A stretch of 64,000 bases of DNA from Sneathiella aquimaris (lineage in GTDB: Bacteria; Pseudomonadota; Alphaproteobacteria; Sneathiellales; Sneathiellaceae). The notes beneath the pieces were generated by a model, which saw only the letters and a program-made list of their open reading frames with translations, searched no databases and had not been told where the DNA came from. The DNA lies in assembly GCF_026409565.1 (NCBI RefSeq), contig NZ_CP112881.1, forward strand, positions 3,293,501 to 3,357,500. Reading direction: 5' to 3'. This document shows, piece after piece, positions 26,042 through 35,187 of this stretch. Numbering within the stretch: position 1 is the stretch's first letter; each line of letters begins with the position of its first letter. Position numbers and translations under genes: made by a program.

Positions 26042-27235
26042 ATGGCTTTTTCAGTCAATACAAATGTAAGCGCAATGGCGGCTCTCCGCACATTGACGAT
26101 AACACAAAGTGCTTTGAACAGCACACAGAGACAAATCGAAACCGGCCTTAAGGTCGCCGAAGCCAAAGACGATCCATCAACCTTCACGATTGCCCAGGGC
26201 ATGCGCGGAGATGTTGGTTCTTTGAAAGCCATTCAGGAAGGGCTTTCTTTTGGTCAAGCAACAGTAAATATGGCCAATGCTGGTGCGTTGCAGATTTCAA
26301 ACACCATCATTGATATGAACAAAAAAGTGACTCAGTCCTTCAATGAAGGCCTGGATATCACTGTTCTTCAGGAAGAAGCCGACGCTCTTGTCGCTCAGAT
26401 CAATTCAATTGTTGCCACCACGATCTTTAACGGTGTCAATCTGATCGACGGCTCTGGCACAGACCTTGAAGTATTGTCCGCTCTCGGCGGTGTTACACAA
26501 ACAGTAACCTCTCAGGATGCGACAACAGCCACTTTGGGTCTTTCAGGTTTCGACCTTTCAGCAACAGCATCCGTTATCTCAATTGACGATAACTATGCAA
26601 TCGCTGAAAATGACGTTTACACACTGACTTTATCAGATGCAAACGGAACCACTGCGATCCACCGCTTTGAAATCACTGCGGACGGTAACGCCCTGACTTC
26701 TGCACCGGATGAGAGTGCAACACCGCCAGTATACGTGCATGCCGTGACGGTTGCCCCAGGCACCCAGTCAGTGCAAGAAATGACCGGTATTATGGCGGGC
26801 GTCATGCGTCAGGAGGGATTCGCTGTAAAAATTGGTGAAAGCGGCACAATTTCCATTTCACATGGTCAAAATATTGCAGTTTCTGCTGCCAATGGCGGTA
26901 ACGATCTGACAACAACACCAGCCCCACCAAACGCTATTATCAATGCAATTGATAACACTGGTAACGACCCACTGGCTGTTCTTGAAAATGCAGAAATGCT
27001 TGTTGGACAGATCATCACAACGCTTGGTACTGCGGCTAACCGCTTGGATAGTCAGTCAGAATTCACCCAGCTGCTTGTTGATAAACTGGAGGAAGGTCTT
27101 GGTATCCTGGTGGACGCGAATCTAGCAGAGGCCAGTGCCCAACTTCAGGCCCTTCAGACCAAGGAACAATTGGGTATTCAGTCCTTGTCAATTGCCAACC
27201 AGCGGCCACAGTCAATCTTAAGCTTGTTCCAGTAA
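26042..27235 (+). CDS. Flagellin (copy 2)
   Basis: A 397-residue flagellin with intact terminal domains: N-terminal MAFSVNTNVSAMAALRTLTI and DDPSTFTIAQGMRGDV, C-terminal LDSQSEFTQLLVDKLEEGLG and SILSLFQ. The middle is the variable region and differs most from copy 1. Compared with copy 1 the DNA is clearly diverged, so this is an old duplication and not a recent copy. It has its own sigma-54 promoter and a GGAG ribosome binding site. flaF follows 61 bases later on the same strand with no clear terminator between them, so the two are probably cotranscribed. Confidence 0.95.
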   Translation: MAFSVNTNVSAMAALRTLTITQSALNSTQRQIETGLKVAEAKDDPSTFTIAQGMRGDVGSLKAIQEGLSFGQATVNMANAGALQISNTIIDMNKKVTQSFNEGLDITVLQEEADALVAQINSIVATTIFNGVNLIDGSGTDLEVLSALGGVTQTVTSQDATTATLGLSGFDLSATASVISIDDNYAIAENDVYTLTLSDANGTTAIHRFEITADGNALTSAPDESATPPVYVHAVTVAPGTQSVQEMTGIMAGVMRQEGFAVKIGESGTISISHGQNIAVSAANGGNDLTTTPAPPNAIINAIDNTGNDPLAVLENAEMLVGQIITTLGTAANRLDSQSEFTQLLVDKLEEGLGILVDANLAEASAQLQALQTKEQLGIQSLSIANQRPQSILSLFQ

Positions 27236-27296
27236 GGGTTTCGTAAGGATTTTCGGTGAAAATCCAAACTCCCTTAGGAAATAGTAGAGTTATAGA

Positions 27297-27698
27297 ATGT
27301 CTGTAGCAGCCTATCAAAACGCAAGTCGTGTTACCGAGAATCCGAGACAAACGGAATATCGGGCATTTGCAATCTTCACTCGTGCTTTGGAAGAAGCTGA
27401 GGCAGAAGGTCCAGTCGCAGTCGTAAAAGCCGTCGCTGACAACCGTCAACTTTGGCTCACCCTGCAAATGGACCTGATCTCTCCTGAAAACGGGCTCCCA
27501 AAAGAGCTTAAAGCCCAGCTTCTTTCCATCGCTATTTGGGTGAACAGATACAGCGACAATGCAATGAAAGGCGAAGCGTCATTGGAGCCTCTGATTTCAG
27601 TCAATAAAGAAATAATGGAAGGCCTGCGCGGTGCTCCAAAAAATGATCAACCATCAGAAGAAACAGCGCCTGGGAGCGTAAATCCGGTAAAGGCATAA
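27297..27698 (+). CDS. flaF: Flagellar regulator FlaF
   Basis: A 133-residue protein. The pattern AYQNASRVTENPRQTEYRAF, then LWLTLQMDLISPENGLP and LKAQLLSIAIWVNRYSD, is that of FlaF. FlaF is needed for flagellin synthesis in Caulobacter, where it acts opposite to the repressor FlbT and works as a secretion chaperone for flagellin. The C-terminal 25 residues are polar and variable. Downstream of flagellin 2 and probably in its transcript, so under sigma-54 control. Confidence 0.9.
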   Translation: MSVAAYQNASRVTENPRQTEYRAFAIFTRALEEAEAEGPVAVVKAVADNRQLWLTLQMDLISPENGLPKELKAQLLSIAIWVNRYSDNAMKGEASLEPLISVNKEIMEGLRGAPKNDQPSEETAPGSVNPVKA

Positions 27699-27799
27699 GG
27701 CCTCTCTGGTATCCCTCAAAATTTCAAATACAACATAGCCGCTCATGACCTATTCCGGTACTATGCTTAAAACAAGCCAGTCAAGCGCCGGATGGAAAA

Positions 27800-29353
27800 A
27801 TGAGTTGGGAAAAAGAAGTAAACGAACTAGCCCGCATTCGTGAACTCGCGAAAAAACAAGGCGGAGAAGATGCTGTAAAAGCACAGCATGATAAAGGTCG
27901 ATTATCTGTTAGAGAACGCCTCGACCGCCTCCTCGATCAAAACAGTTTCAAAGAACATGGCAGCCTTGCAGGCGCCGCCACCAGAAACGATGCTGGCACC
28001 TTAACTGATTTCACCCCCGCAAATTATGTAACCGGCCTCGGTAAAATTAACGGCAGACAGGTTGCTGTCGGGGGCGAGGATTTCACATTAAAAGGCGGCT
28101 CACCGAATGCCGCAGGCCTTAGAAAAAGTGTCTATGCTGAAGAGATGGCGCTCAACTATAAAGTCCCCTTGGTCAGGCTTCTGGAAGGCGGCGGCGGCAG
28201 TGTCGCAAGCGGCAAAGGTCAACAAGGTCCTGTTGGAAGTCCTGTTTATGAAAAGCCAAGATTTCAATCAATTTCCAAGCTCATGAGCATCGCTCCTGTT
28301 GCGTCTGCGGCCGTTGGGCCGGTAGCGGGCTTTCCCGCCGCGCGCTTCGCAGCATCTCATTTTTCTGTGATGACCAAAGAAATCTCTCAGGTGTTAATCG
28401 CCGGGCCAGCGTTGGTTTCCCGTGCCCTTGATGTCAATCTGAGCAAAGAAGAATTGGGAGGTGTTGCCGTTCACGCCAGAAACGGTGTCTGTTCAAACAT
28501 CGCAAAAGATGAGGATGATGCTTTTCAACAAATCCGTCAGTTTTTGAGTTACCTGCCGACAAATGTGTGGGAACTGTCAGCGAAAACGCCATGTGACGAC
28601 CCGGTCGACCGGTGTGAGGACAAATTATTAGATATTGTGCCGCGTAACCGCAGACAGCCTTTTGACATGCGAAAAATTATCAAATTCACTGTCGATACGG
28701 GCAGTTTCTTTGAAATGCATAAATCCTATGGACCAAGCCTGATCACAGCCTTTGCGCGTCTCAACGGACAGGCTGTTGGGGTTATTGGAAACGATTGTCG
28801 GTATTATGCAGGTGCGATGAGTGCGAGCGCTGCTGAAAAAACACGTAAATTTATTGAACTATGTGATCTTTTCCATCTACCCATTTTGAATTTTGTGGAT
28901 GAGCCTGGCTTTATGATCGGGCCTGATTCTGAAAAAGCCGGAACAATCCGCTATGGTACTTCTGCCGTTGCGGCCGCTGTTCTGTCGGTCGTACCCTGGG
29001 CCACAATTGTCGTAAAAAAAGCCTTTGGTGTGGCGGCAGCTGCTCATTTTAGTGATGACGGATATGTCCTTGCCTGGCCAAGTGCGGAAATGGGGGCCCT
29101 TCCTGTAGAAGGCGGTGTCGCAGTTGCCTTCCGGCGACAAATCGCCGAAGCAGAAGATCCGGACGCAAAACGGGCTGAACTTGAAGCAGAGCTTGCCGCA
29201 AAACAATCCCCTCTTCCGCGCGGGGAAAGTTTCAGCGTTCATGATGTTATTGATCCGCGGGAGACACGCCCTCTTTTGTGTGAATGGCTGAATTGGGTAA
29301 CCCCCAGCCTGGAAGCCTTGAAAGGTCCCGTCACATTCGGCTTTCGACCTTAA
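27800..29353 (+). CDS. Acyl-CoA carboxylase, carboxyltransferase (beta) subunit
   Basis: A 517-residue carboxyltransferase of the propionyl-CoA/methylcrotonyl-CoA carboxylase family, which moves CO2 from biotin to an acyl-CoA. The N-terminal GRLSVRERLDRLLDQNSF and the glycine-rich RLLEGGGGSVASGKG are the N-half of the crotonase-like fold; the C-half holds NFVDEPGFMIGPDSEKAGTI (acyl-CoA/biotin site) and the oxyanion glycines. The biotin carboxylase subunit is not in the window, so the substrate cannot be assigned. GGATGGA precedes the ATG. The PEBP-like gene follows after 60 bases in the same direction. It belongs to the divergent group in which the LEGGGGS motif replaces the usual DSGGA. Confidence 0.85.
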   Translation: MSWEKEVNELARIRELAKKQGGEDAVKAQHDKGRLSVRERLDRLLDQNSFKEHGSLAGAATRNDAGTLTDFTPANYVTGLGKINGRQVAVGGEDFTLKGGSPNAAGLRKSVYAEEMALNYKVPLVRLLEGGGGSVASGKGQQGPVGSPVYEKPRFQSISKLMSIAPVASAAVGPVAGFPAARFAASHFSVMTKEISQVLIAGPALVSRALDVNLSKEELGGVAVHARNGVCSNIAKDEDDAFQQIRQFLSYLPTNVWELSAKTPCDDPVDRCEDKLLDIVPRNRRQPFDMRKIIKFTVDTGSFFEMHKSYGPSLITAFARLNGQAVGVIGNDCRYYAGAMSASAAEKTRKFIELCDLFHLPILNFVDEPGFMIGPDSEKAGTIRYGTSAVAAAVLSVVPWATIVVKKAFGVAAAAHFSDDGYVLAWPSAEMGALPVEGGVAVAFRRQIAEAEDPDAKRAELEAELAAKQSPLPRGESFSVHDVIDPRETRPLLCEWLNWVTPSLEALKGPVTFGFRP

Positions 29354-29413
29354 CAAGCGGATGATCCTTTGCTAGGCTCAAAAAAAACAGAAACCACGTT
29401 CGAGGAGATCACC

Positions 29414-30052
29414 ATGCCTGCCAACCTGACCGTAACGATTGATAGCTGGGAGAACGGACAAGCCATTCCCGGAAGATTTGCATTTGGCGTTCCGGCCACC
29501 GAAGGACATGTCGCGCTGAGTGATAACAAAAACCCTGAGATCCAATGGTCAGGGGCGCCGGCAGGAACAAAAAGTTTTGCGCTGATCTGCTCTGATCCGG
29601 ATGTCCCCTCGTCAGGAGATGATGTCAATCAGGAAGGGAAAACAGTGCCCGCCGATCTTCCAAGGGTCGATTTCTATCACTGGGTAGTATCGGATATCCC
29701 AGCGGACCGCACCAGTATTTCAGAAGGAGAAGACTGTGACGGCATTACCCCTAAAGGAAAAACGCCAGGCGAAAAACCATACGGCATTACTGGCTTGAAT
29801 AATTATACGGACTGGTTTGCCGGCGACGATGATATGGGCGGCAACTATGGTGGGTATGATGGCCCCTGCCCGCCGTGGAACGATAGTATCGTTCATCACT
29901 ACCATTTCACCGTATACGCCCTCGACATTGAAACAACGCAGCTTAAAGGAAACTTTGGTGGACCAGATTTACTGGCCGCAATGGAAGGCCATATCTTGGC
30001 GCAGGGTGAGCATGTCGGCACCTATAGCCTGAACCCGGCCGTTTCCTACTAA
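29414..30052 (+). CDS. YbhB/YbcL-type PEBP family protein
   Basis: A 212-residue phosphatidylethanolamine-binding-like protein. SPEI-type start of the fold is seen in NPEIQWSGAPAGTKSFALIC, followed by DPDVP and the ligand-binding YHWVVSDIP; the later NYGGYDGPCPPW and HHYHFTVYALD complete the pattern (DPD, GPCPP, HHY). Such proteins bind phospholipid or phosphate groups; the role in bacteria is mostly unknown. ATG 29414 has GAGGAG 7 bases before it; an upstream in-frame start at 29369 is less likely. No signal peptide is seen, so it is cytoplasmic. It follows the acyl-CoA carboxylase gene, with no obvious functional link. Confidence 0.88.
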   Translation: MPANLTVTIDSWENGQAIPGRFAFGVPATEGHVALSDNKNPEIQWSGAPAGTKSFALICSDPDVPSSGDDVNQEGKTVPADLPRVDFYHWVVSDIPADRTSISEGEDCDGITPKGKTPGEKPYGITGLNNYTDWFAGDDDMGGNYGGYDGPCPPWNDSIVHHYHFTVYALDIETTQLKGNFGGPDLLAAMEGHILAQGEHVGTYSLNPAVSY

Positions 30053-30086
30053 CAGGACAACCAGTCCCGATTAACCTGAACAGGGC

Positions 30087-31826
30087 TTAACCCAACACAT
30101 GCCGGAAGAGCGAACGTCCAAGAAACCGGGCCTTCGTTCCGGCTGGCAAACGCTTGAAGTTGGTCTTTACGGTTCCTTTCGTGAACGCTGTCTTTTTGGA
30201 ATAATCAATTTCAACATCAACGACCACCGGCTTTCCTGTCGCGGCGATGCTGGCAGCCTCAGCCATGGCATCAGCAGGAGTACTTTGCCCAGACATTTTT
30301 AAAAAATGGGAGCCTGTCGCCGTCGCCACCCCTGATAAATCCAGTCCGCCCAAAATAGTACAGGGCTTGCGGTTATAGGGGATCGCCTGTGCCTGGGATA
30401 TCTGGGAAAGCTCCCCATCATTAAAGACAAAAATTATGACGCCAAGGCCATTTCGAGTAGCCGTCAATAACTCCATACAGGTCATCGTAAATGCACCATC
30501 CCCCACAATCGCCGCGACCTGTCGGTCAGGCTGGGCTATTTTCGCCCCGATCGCGGCCGGCACTGCATATCCCATGCAGTTGAAATCAGAGGGGCAGATG
30601 AATTTCTGCTTTTCTCCAACCGGGAACAGCTCCGCCGTCAAAAAAGTATGATTACCGTCATCCACCGCAAGAATGGCATCCGGCGATAATTCCCCCTTCA
30701 GATCTGCAAAAAATCGTGCCGGATTGACGCGCTGTTTACTGTCATGATCCAGCCATTCTTGAAGATAATCCTGTTTCGATTGAGCAATGATAGCCGGGAC
30801 TTCACTATTTTCGCGCACTACTTCCCCACTGTCATTCCCAAGGGCGGCAAGCAATCGATCCAAAACAAGACCGCTATCACCAACAAGCCCGGCTGCCGCC
30901 GGATAATTGGCGTTTATGACATCTGGATTTATGTCTATATGGATAAGGTTTTCAGGAATTTCACACCCAAAACTGCCCGTTGGAATTTCACTGAAACGGG
31001 TTCCAATGGCAATCAGGCAATCCGTATCCCTGAACGCATTTTGCGCCGCCGGGACGCCGGATGGGCCAAACCCCATTCCCGTATGCAACGGATGCTCTGA
31101 CGGGAATACAGAGAGCCCCTGTAATGTTGTCGAAACAGGAGCTCCCAATCGATCAACCAGAGTATGCAACTGTTTCCGCGCCCCCATGGCGCCCCAACCC
31201 GCAAAGACTGTTGGTCGTTTTGCCTTGCGGATTAACGCGACCGCTTTCTCAATGTCCCCCTGGATCGTGTCGCTGATATGGGGAGGATTTTTCTGGAAAT
31301 CCGGCATCGCGCTCACCGTACCGGACATCAGTTGTATATTAACCGGGATTTCCACGAAAACCGGACCAGGCTCTGATGATGTTGCAGTTTGATAAGCTTC
31401 ATATAGCATCGGAATAACGTCTTCATGACTTTGAACATGAAACGTCGCTTTCGTCAGTCCTTTCATAAACTGGTGCTGGTCCATCTCGTGAAGCTGGTAT
31501 CCATAGTCCAGATCATTACGAATGCCACCGCATATAACCAGCATCGGAATGCCGTCCAGATACGCTTCGCCAATACCGCTTGCAGCATGTGTTAATCCCG
31601 CGGCTGGCACAACAACCAGCGTCCCGATATGGTTGCTTACACGGCTGACAGCATCTGCCATGAAAGCGCCTCCGCCTTCATGTGTCACCATAATGGGTGT
31701 GATCTGCGTTGAATTATTCAGTTGATCGTAAAGTTCAGTGTTATGGACACCTGGAATGCCGAATGTATGTTGAACTCCAATTTTTTCCAAAGCAAAAACA
31801 GCAAGCTCCGCTCCCGTTTTCTTCAT
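30087..31826 (-). CDS. Thiamine-diphosphate-dependent enzyme, acetolactate synthase-like
   Basis: A 579-residue member of the large-subunit acetolactate synthase/2-oxoacid decarboxylase family. The N-terminal pyrimidine domain has the activating Glu in VTHEGGGAFMADA. The C-terminal domain has GDGAFTMTCMELLTA followed by FNDGELSQI, the thiamine diphosphate/Mg motif, with ND in place of the usual NN. It has no regulatory subunit next to it, so it is unlikely to be the amino-acid biosynthetic enzyme. It starts 1 base after the stop of an FAD-dependent dehydrogenase gene; the pair forms an operon. AAGGGG lies just before the ATG. Substrate unknown: a degradative 2-oxoacid or oxalyl-like compound is possible. 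Confidence 0.82.
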   Translation of the reverse strand: MKKTGAELAVFALEKIGVQHTFGIPGVHNTELYDQLNNSTQITPIMVTHEGGGAFMADAVSRVSNHIGTLVVVPAAGLTHAASGIGEAYLDGIPMLVICGGIRNDLDYGYQLHEMDQHQFMKGLTKATFHVQSHEDVIPMLYEAYQTATSSEPGPVFVEIPVNIQLMSGTVSAMPDFQKNPPHISDTIQGDIEKAVALIRKAKRPTVFAGWGAMGARKQLHTLVDRLGAPVSTTLQGLSVFPSEHPLHTGMGFGPSGVPAAQNAFRDTDCLIAIGTRFSEIPTGSFGCEIPENLIHIDINPDVINANYPAAAGLVGDSGLVLDRLLAALGNDSGEVVRENSEVPAIIAQSKQDYLQEWLDHDSKQRVNPARFFADLKGELSPDAILAVDDGNHTFLTAELFPVGEKQKFICPSDFNCMGYAVPAAIGAKIAQPDRQVAAIVGDGAFTMTCMELLTATRNGLGVIIFVFNDGELSQISQAQAIPYNRKPCTILGGLDLSGVATATGSHFLKMSGQSTPADAMAEAASIAATGKPVVVDVEIDYSKKTAFTKGTVKTNFKRLPAGTKARFLGRSLFRHVLG

Positions 31827-31827
31827 T

Positions 31828-33438
31828 TCATTCCCCTTTTACGATTGACCGAACGGCATGCCGCGCTGTCAGGATGCATCCCCCAAGGAATGTACCTTCC
31901 AAAGCGCGCAGCCCATGCGCCCCCCCGCCCCCAAATCCGGCCGCCTCTCCGACGGCGTATAATCCACTTACCGGCTCACCCGTTCCATCAAGCACCCGAC
32001 TTTGCAGGTCCGTTTGAATACCACCAAGGCTTTTCCGACTAATAATAAACTGGCGAATAGCGATTAACGGCAAGGCTTTTTCATCAAGGATCTTTTGCTG
32101 TTTTAATGTTCTAAGCTTATCCCCGCGATACTGCCGCAAATGCTGTATCCGTCTTAACTGGTCATCATTTCGAAGAGACACCGGGCGTTCCAGTTGGGCA
32201 TCATACGCGTGAATATCACGTGCCATCCCTGCAGCATCCACTTGTACCGGATTACCCATATTATTCATTTTTTCAGCGAGTTCGCTGACGGAGCTCGCAA
32301 CGATAAAATCCGCGCAATTTTCAAGCATGTCTGACAGAAGCGGCTTATTTCCAAACAGCACAGTCAGAATAAATTTCAATTTCTGTTTATCGCGCACGGA
32401 CGGATTAAACTCTGCGCCGGAAATCGCCAACTCTTTCAATGCAATTTTTTTATTCATTATTGCCCAGGAATATTTATGCTCCTGCGCACAAACCCGCCGA
32501 ACCAGTTCCCAAGTATCAAATCCCGATACCAATGGTTCAGGACCAAATCGACGCCCACGGGCATCCATCCAAAGGGCAGACTTGCTTGGTACAAGACTTA
32601 AGCCATGCCTTTCTTTTCTCGGCCTTGGATGATGGACTCCGGCGGCGTAATTCCACATACGATCCAGATGAGAAACGGTCCCGCCTACTTGATTGGCGGC
32701 CTGATGGATTTTTCCGTCTGCAAATTTATGAGAACCGTTCAAGACACGATCAGGGGCTGTTTTTCCCCATCGTTGTGGCCAGTGCTCTCGGATCATTTCA
32801 TCGTTTCCGTTAATACCGCCTGAGGCGATGATCACGATTGGCGCTGAATAGGAAAAGGCATCACCGGTCGCTTCGCAATAGCCCTGTACACCAGCAACGG
32901 CTCCCCCCGTTTTGTCGAATGCCGTGACACATTTTTCAAATATGATCTCGATATTTTTTGATTTGATATGGTCGCGCAAATGTGCGACGAAAATCGAGGA
33001 CAGTTCATGTCCGGATCCCCAGACCAGATGGAAACGAGGCACCGAATTGCCGGGTTGATATTGACCGCGTTCCACCCAATTGACCACAGGAAAGAAGTCT
33101 ACACCTCGATTTGTTACCGGCTCGTATATATCTGAAACACTGTTTTCAACGTAACATTGCGCCCATTTCCTGGGCCAATGATCCCCTTCGTCAAATTCGG
33201 CGAACTGACACCAGTCTTGCCAGGCAAGCTCTGGGCTGTCTTTTATTTTTCCTTTGCGCTGCTGCGGACTATCAACGAAAAACATGCCCCCAAAACTTTC
33301 CTTCGCAAGCCCCCCTAGATTTTCTTTTTTGTCCCGATCAAGCAGCAGTATTTTTTTGCCATTTTCGGCAAGTTCAAGCGCGGCAACAATACCTGCAATT
33401 CCCGCACCGACAACAATGGCATCATGTTTTCCCGTCAT
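31828..33438 (-). CDS. FAD-binding dehydrogenase (KsdD/fumarate-reductase-like flavoprotein)
   Basis: A 536-residue flavoprotein. The N-terminal VVGAGIAGIVAALELAENGK is the Rossmann dinucleotide motif for FAD, ESFGGMFFVDSPQQRK follows, and the C-terminal SGLYAVGEAAGFGGGGAHGL is the second FAD contact. It matches the group of putative FAD-binding dehydrogenases related to 3-ketosteroid delta-1-dehydrogenase (NFxVDSPEQR, WPRKWAQCYV, FHLVWGSG patterns). The length fits the family (about 540-550). AGGGAAATA precedes the start. It is the first gene of a two-gene operon with the TPP-dependent enzyme. The substrate is not predictable from sequence; steroid or other cyclic compounds are options. Confidence 0.85.
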   Translation of the reverse strand: MTGKHDAIVVGAGIAGIVAALELAENGKKILLLDRDKKENLGGLAKESFGGMFFVDSPQQRKGKIKDSPELAWQDWCQFAEFDEGDHWPRKWAQCYVENSVSDIYEPVTNRGVDFFPVVNWVERGQYQPGNSVPRFHLVWGSGHELSSIFVAHLRDHIKSKNIEIIFEKCVTAFDKTGGAVAGVQGYCEATGDAFSYSAPIVIIASGGINGNDEMIREHWPQRWGKTAPDRVLNGSHKFADGKIHQAANQVGGTVSHLDRMWNYAAGVHHPRPRKERHGLSLVPSKSALWMDARGRRFGPEPLVSGFDTWELVRRVCAQEHKYSWAIMNKKIALKELAISGAEFNPSVRDKQKLKFILTVLFGNKPLLSDMLENCADFIVASSVSELAEKMNNMGNPVQVDAAGMARDIHAYDAQLERPVSLRNDDQLRRIQHLRQYRGDKLRTLKQQKILDEKALPLIAIRQFIISRKSLGGIQTDLQSRVLDGTGEPVSGLYAVGEAAGFGGGGAHGLRALEGTFLGGCILTARHAVRSIVKGE

Positions 33439-33591
33439 TATTTCCCTGCAATCTGTTTCCCCCTGTTGAATAATGAAATCAGAAATTAGAAAAGTAAAAC
33501 ATTCTGTGATCGGAGTACGGCCGAAATATTTGCTCTTTCTTCAGAGCACTCTATCCTTGTTGTTGAAACGGCACTTTGGGGACGGCGCAAA

Positions 33592-35187
33592 ATGAAACGA
33601 CACGAAAATCCGGCTGAATTATCCAGCGGTGCTGATACCGCTTTTTATAGCTTGGATATTTCCCCAGCGGCAAACAGGATCAGAGGCTATAAATCAGGTG
33701 TTCTGATCTTTGATTCACGACAATGCTTGTTGATGAACGAAACGCATCATGATCCGGTTTATTATGTGCCAAAAAGCGACATCAATATGTCTCTTCTAAC
33801 GCTGTCAGAATTCCGCACATTTTGTCCGTTTAAGGGAAATGCCTCACACTGGTCCCTCGAACTTGATGGTCAGAGAACGCAAAATGTTGCCTGGTCTTAC
33901 GAATCCCCCTTAAAAGATGCTGAGCCAATCAAGGGATATCTTGCTTTTTATGATCTGTCGCTTGACCAGATGTATATCGACGATGATTTAACAAACCCAC
34001 AGGATCATGATGCACCATCCGGGACGGATTCATTAACCGAATGGTTGGCTCAAGGGCGGTGGAGCAACGACAATTCAATGATGCTGACCCGACAGCTTGT
34101 AGACAGATTGTTAGCAATCGGTTTTCCGATAATGCGGCTGAATGTAGCAATCCGTCAGCTCCATCCCTTAATCGCAGGTGAGAGTTATCTTTGGCAGCGC
34201 GAGACGGATACGGTGGTCACTAATCAGATGTTTCATGAAAATGCAACGTCAACACAATATCTTCAAAGCCCGCTTAAACTTGTGACAGAAGGACTGGGCG
34301 GTATTCGGCAAAAGCTCACGGCAGACCAAACCGAGTTTGATTTTCCTATCATGAAGGATCTAAGGGACCAAGGGGCAACGGATTACGTCGCCTTTCCGCT
34401 GATTTTTTCAGATGGACATATCCACAACCTGACCTTGACGTCTGATGCACCTGACGGTTTTTCCACATCACATCTTGGCCAGATCTATGAAGCGCTTCCC
34501 ATGATCAGCCGTCTTTATGAAGTGCACAAACTGAAAGCCAATGCAAAAAGCCTTCTTCAGTCTTACCTTGGCAAATCTGCAGGTGACAAAGTGTTGTCAG
34601 GCCTGACAAAACGCGGAGATGGCGGGACAATCGAGGCGGCTATTCTCTATTGTGATCTGGTGAATTCAACCCTGCTCACAGAAACCCTGAGTCAAGAGGC
34701 ATATCTGGACTTGCTGAACAGCTTTTTTGACGCTGTGGCCCAAGCCGTCTATGCAAATCATGGGGATATTCTGAAATTCATCGGAGATGCCGTTCTGGCA
34801 ATTTTTCCAATTGAAGACAGCAGCAACAAAAGCCGGAGAGAAGCCTGTATCAGTGCTGCCAAGGCGACAAAAGAAATATCACACAACATTGCCCAGTCCC
34901 CATTTTCGGACAATCTTTCCAGCAAAACAGGATTGCATTTTGGACAGGTTCGATACGGGAATATAGGAAGCGAACAACGCCTTGATTTCACCGTCATTGG
35001 AAGTGCCGCCAATGAAGTGGCCCGTATCACTGATATTTGTTCAACCCTGGGAGAAACAGCCCTTGTCTCAGAGCAGATCGCCAGCGATTTATCATCCGGC
35101 TTGAAATCTGCCGGTAAATTCAACCTGAAAGGGTTTCACAAAGAACGAGAGCTATTCAGTTTTGACCCTGACAAATTCGAGCCTTAG
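33592..35187 (+). CDS. Class III adenylate/guanylate cyclase
   Basis: A 531-residue protein with a C-terminal class III nucleotide cyclase domain (about residues 340-520). YCDLVNSTLLTE carries the first metal Asp, FIGDAVLAIFP the second, and GLHFGQVRYGNIGSEQRLDF with VIGSAANEVARI the transition-state-stabilising Asn and Arg region. The N-terminal 320 residues contain no membrane segment and no recognised sensor domain; they are rich in charged and aromatic residues and may be a cytoplasmic regulatory region. It is transcribed away from the FAD dehydrogenase operon and its stop overlaps the convergent codA stop by 4 bases. It makes cAMP or cGMP as a signal; the specificity is not settled here. 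Confidence 0.88.
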   Translation: MKRHENPAELSSGADTAFYSLDISPAANRIRGYKSGVLIFDSRQCLLMNETHHDPVYYVPKSDINMSLLTLSEFRTFCPFKGNASHWSLELDGQRTQNVAWSYESPLKDAEPIKGYLAFYDLSLDQMYIDDDLTNPQDHDAPSGTDSLTEWLAQGRWSNDNSMMLTRQLVDRLLAIGFPIMRLNVAIRQLHPLIAGESYLWQRETDTVVTNQMFHENATSTQYLQSPLKLVTEGLGGIRQKLTADQTEFDFPIMKDLRDQGATDYVAFPLIFSDGHIHNLTLTSDAPDGFSTSHLGQIYEALPMISRLYEVHKLKANAKSLLQSYLGKSAGDKVLSGLTKRGDGGTIEAAILYCDLVNSTLLTETLSQEAYLDLLNSFFDAVAQAVYANHGDILKFIGDAVLAIFPIEDSSNKSRREACISAAKATKEISHNIAQSPFSDNLSSKTGLHFGQVRYGNIGSEQRLDFTVIGSAANEVARITDICSTLGETALVSEQIASDLSSGLKSAGKFNLKGFHKERELFSFDPDKFEP

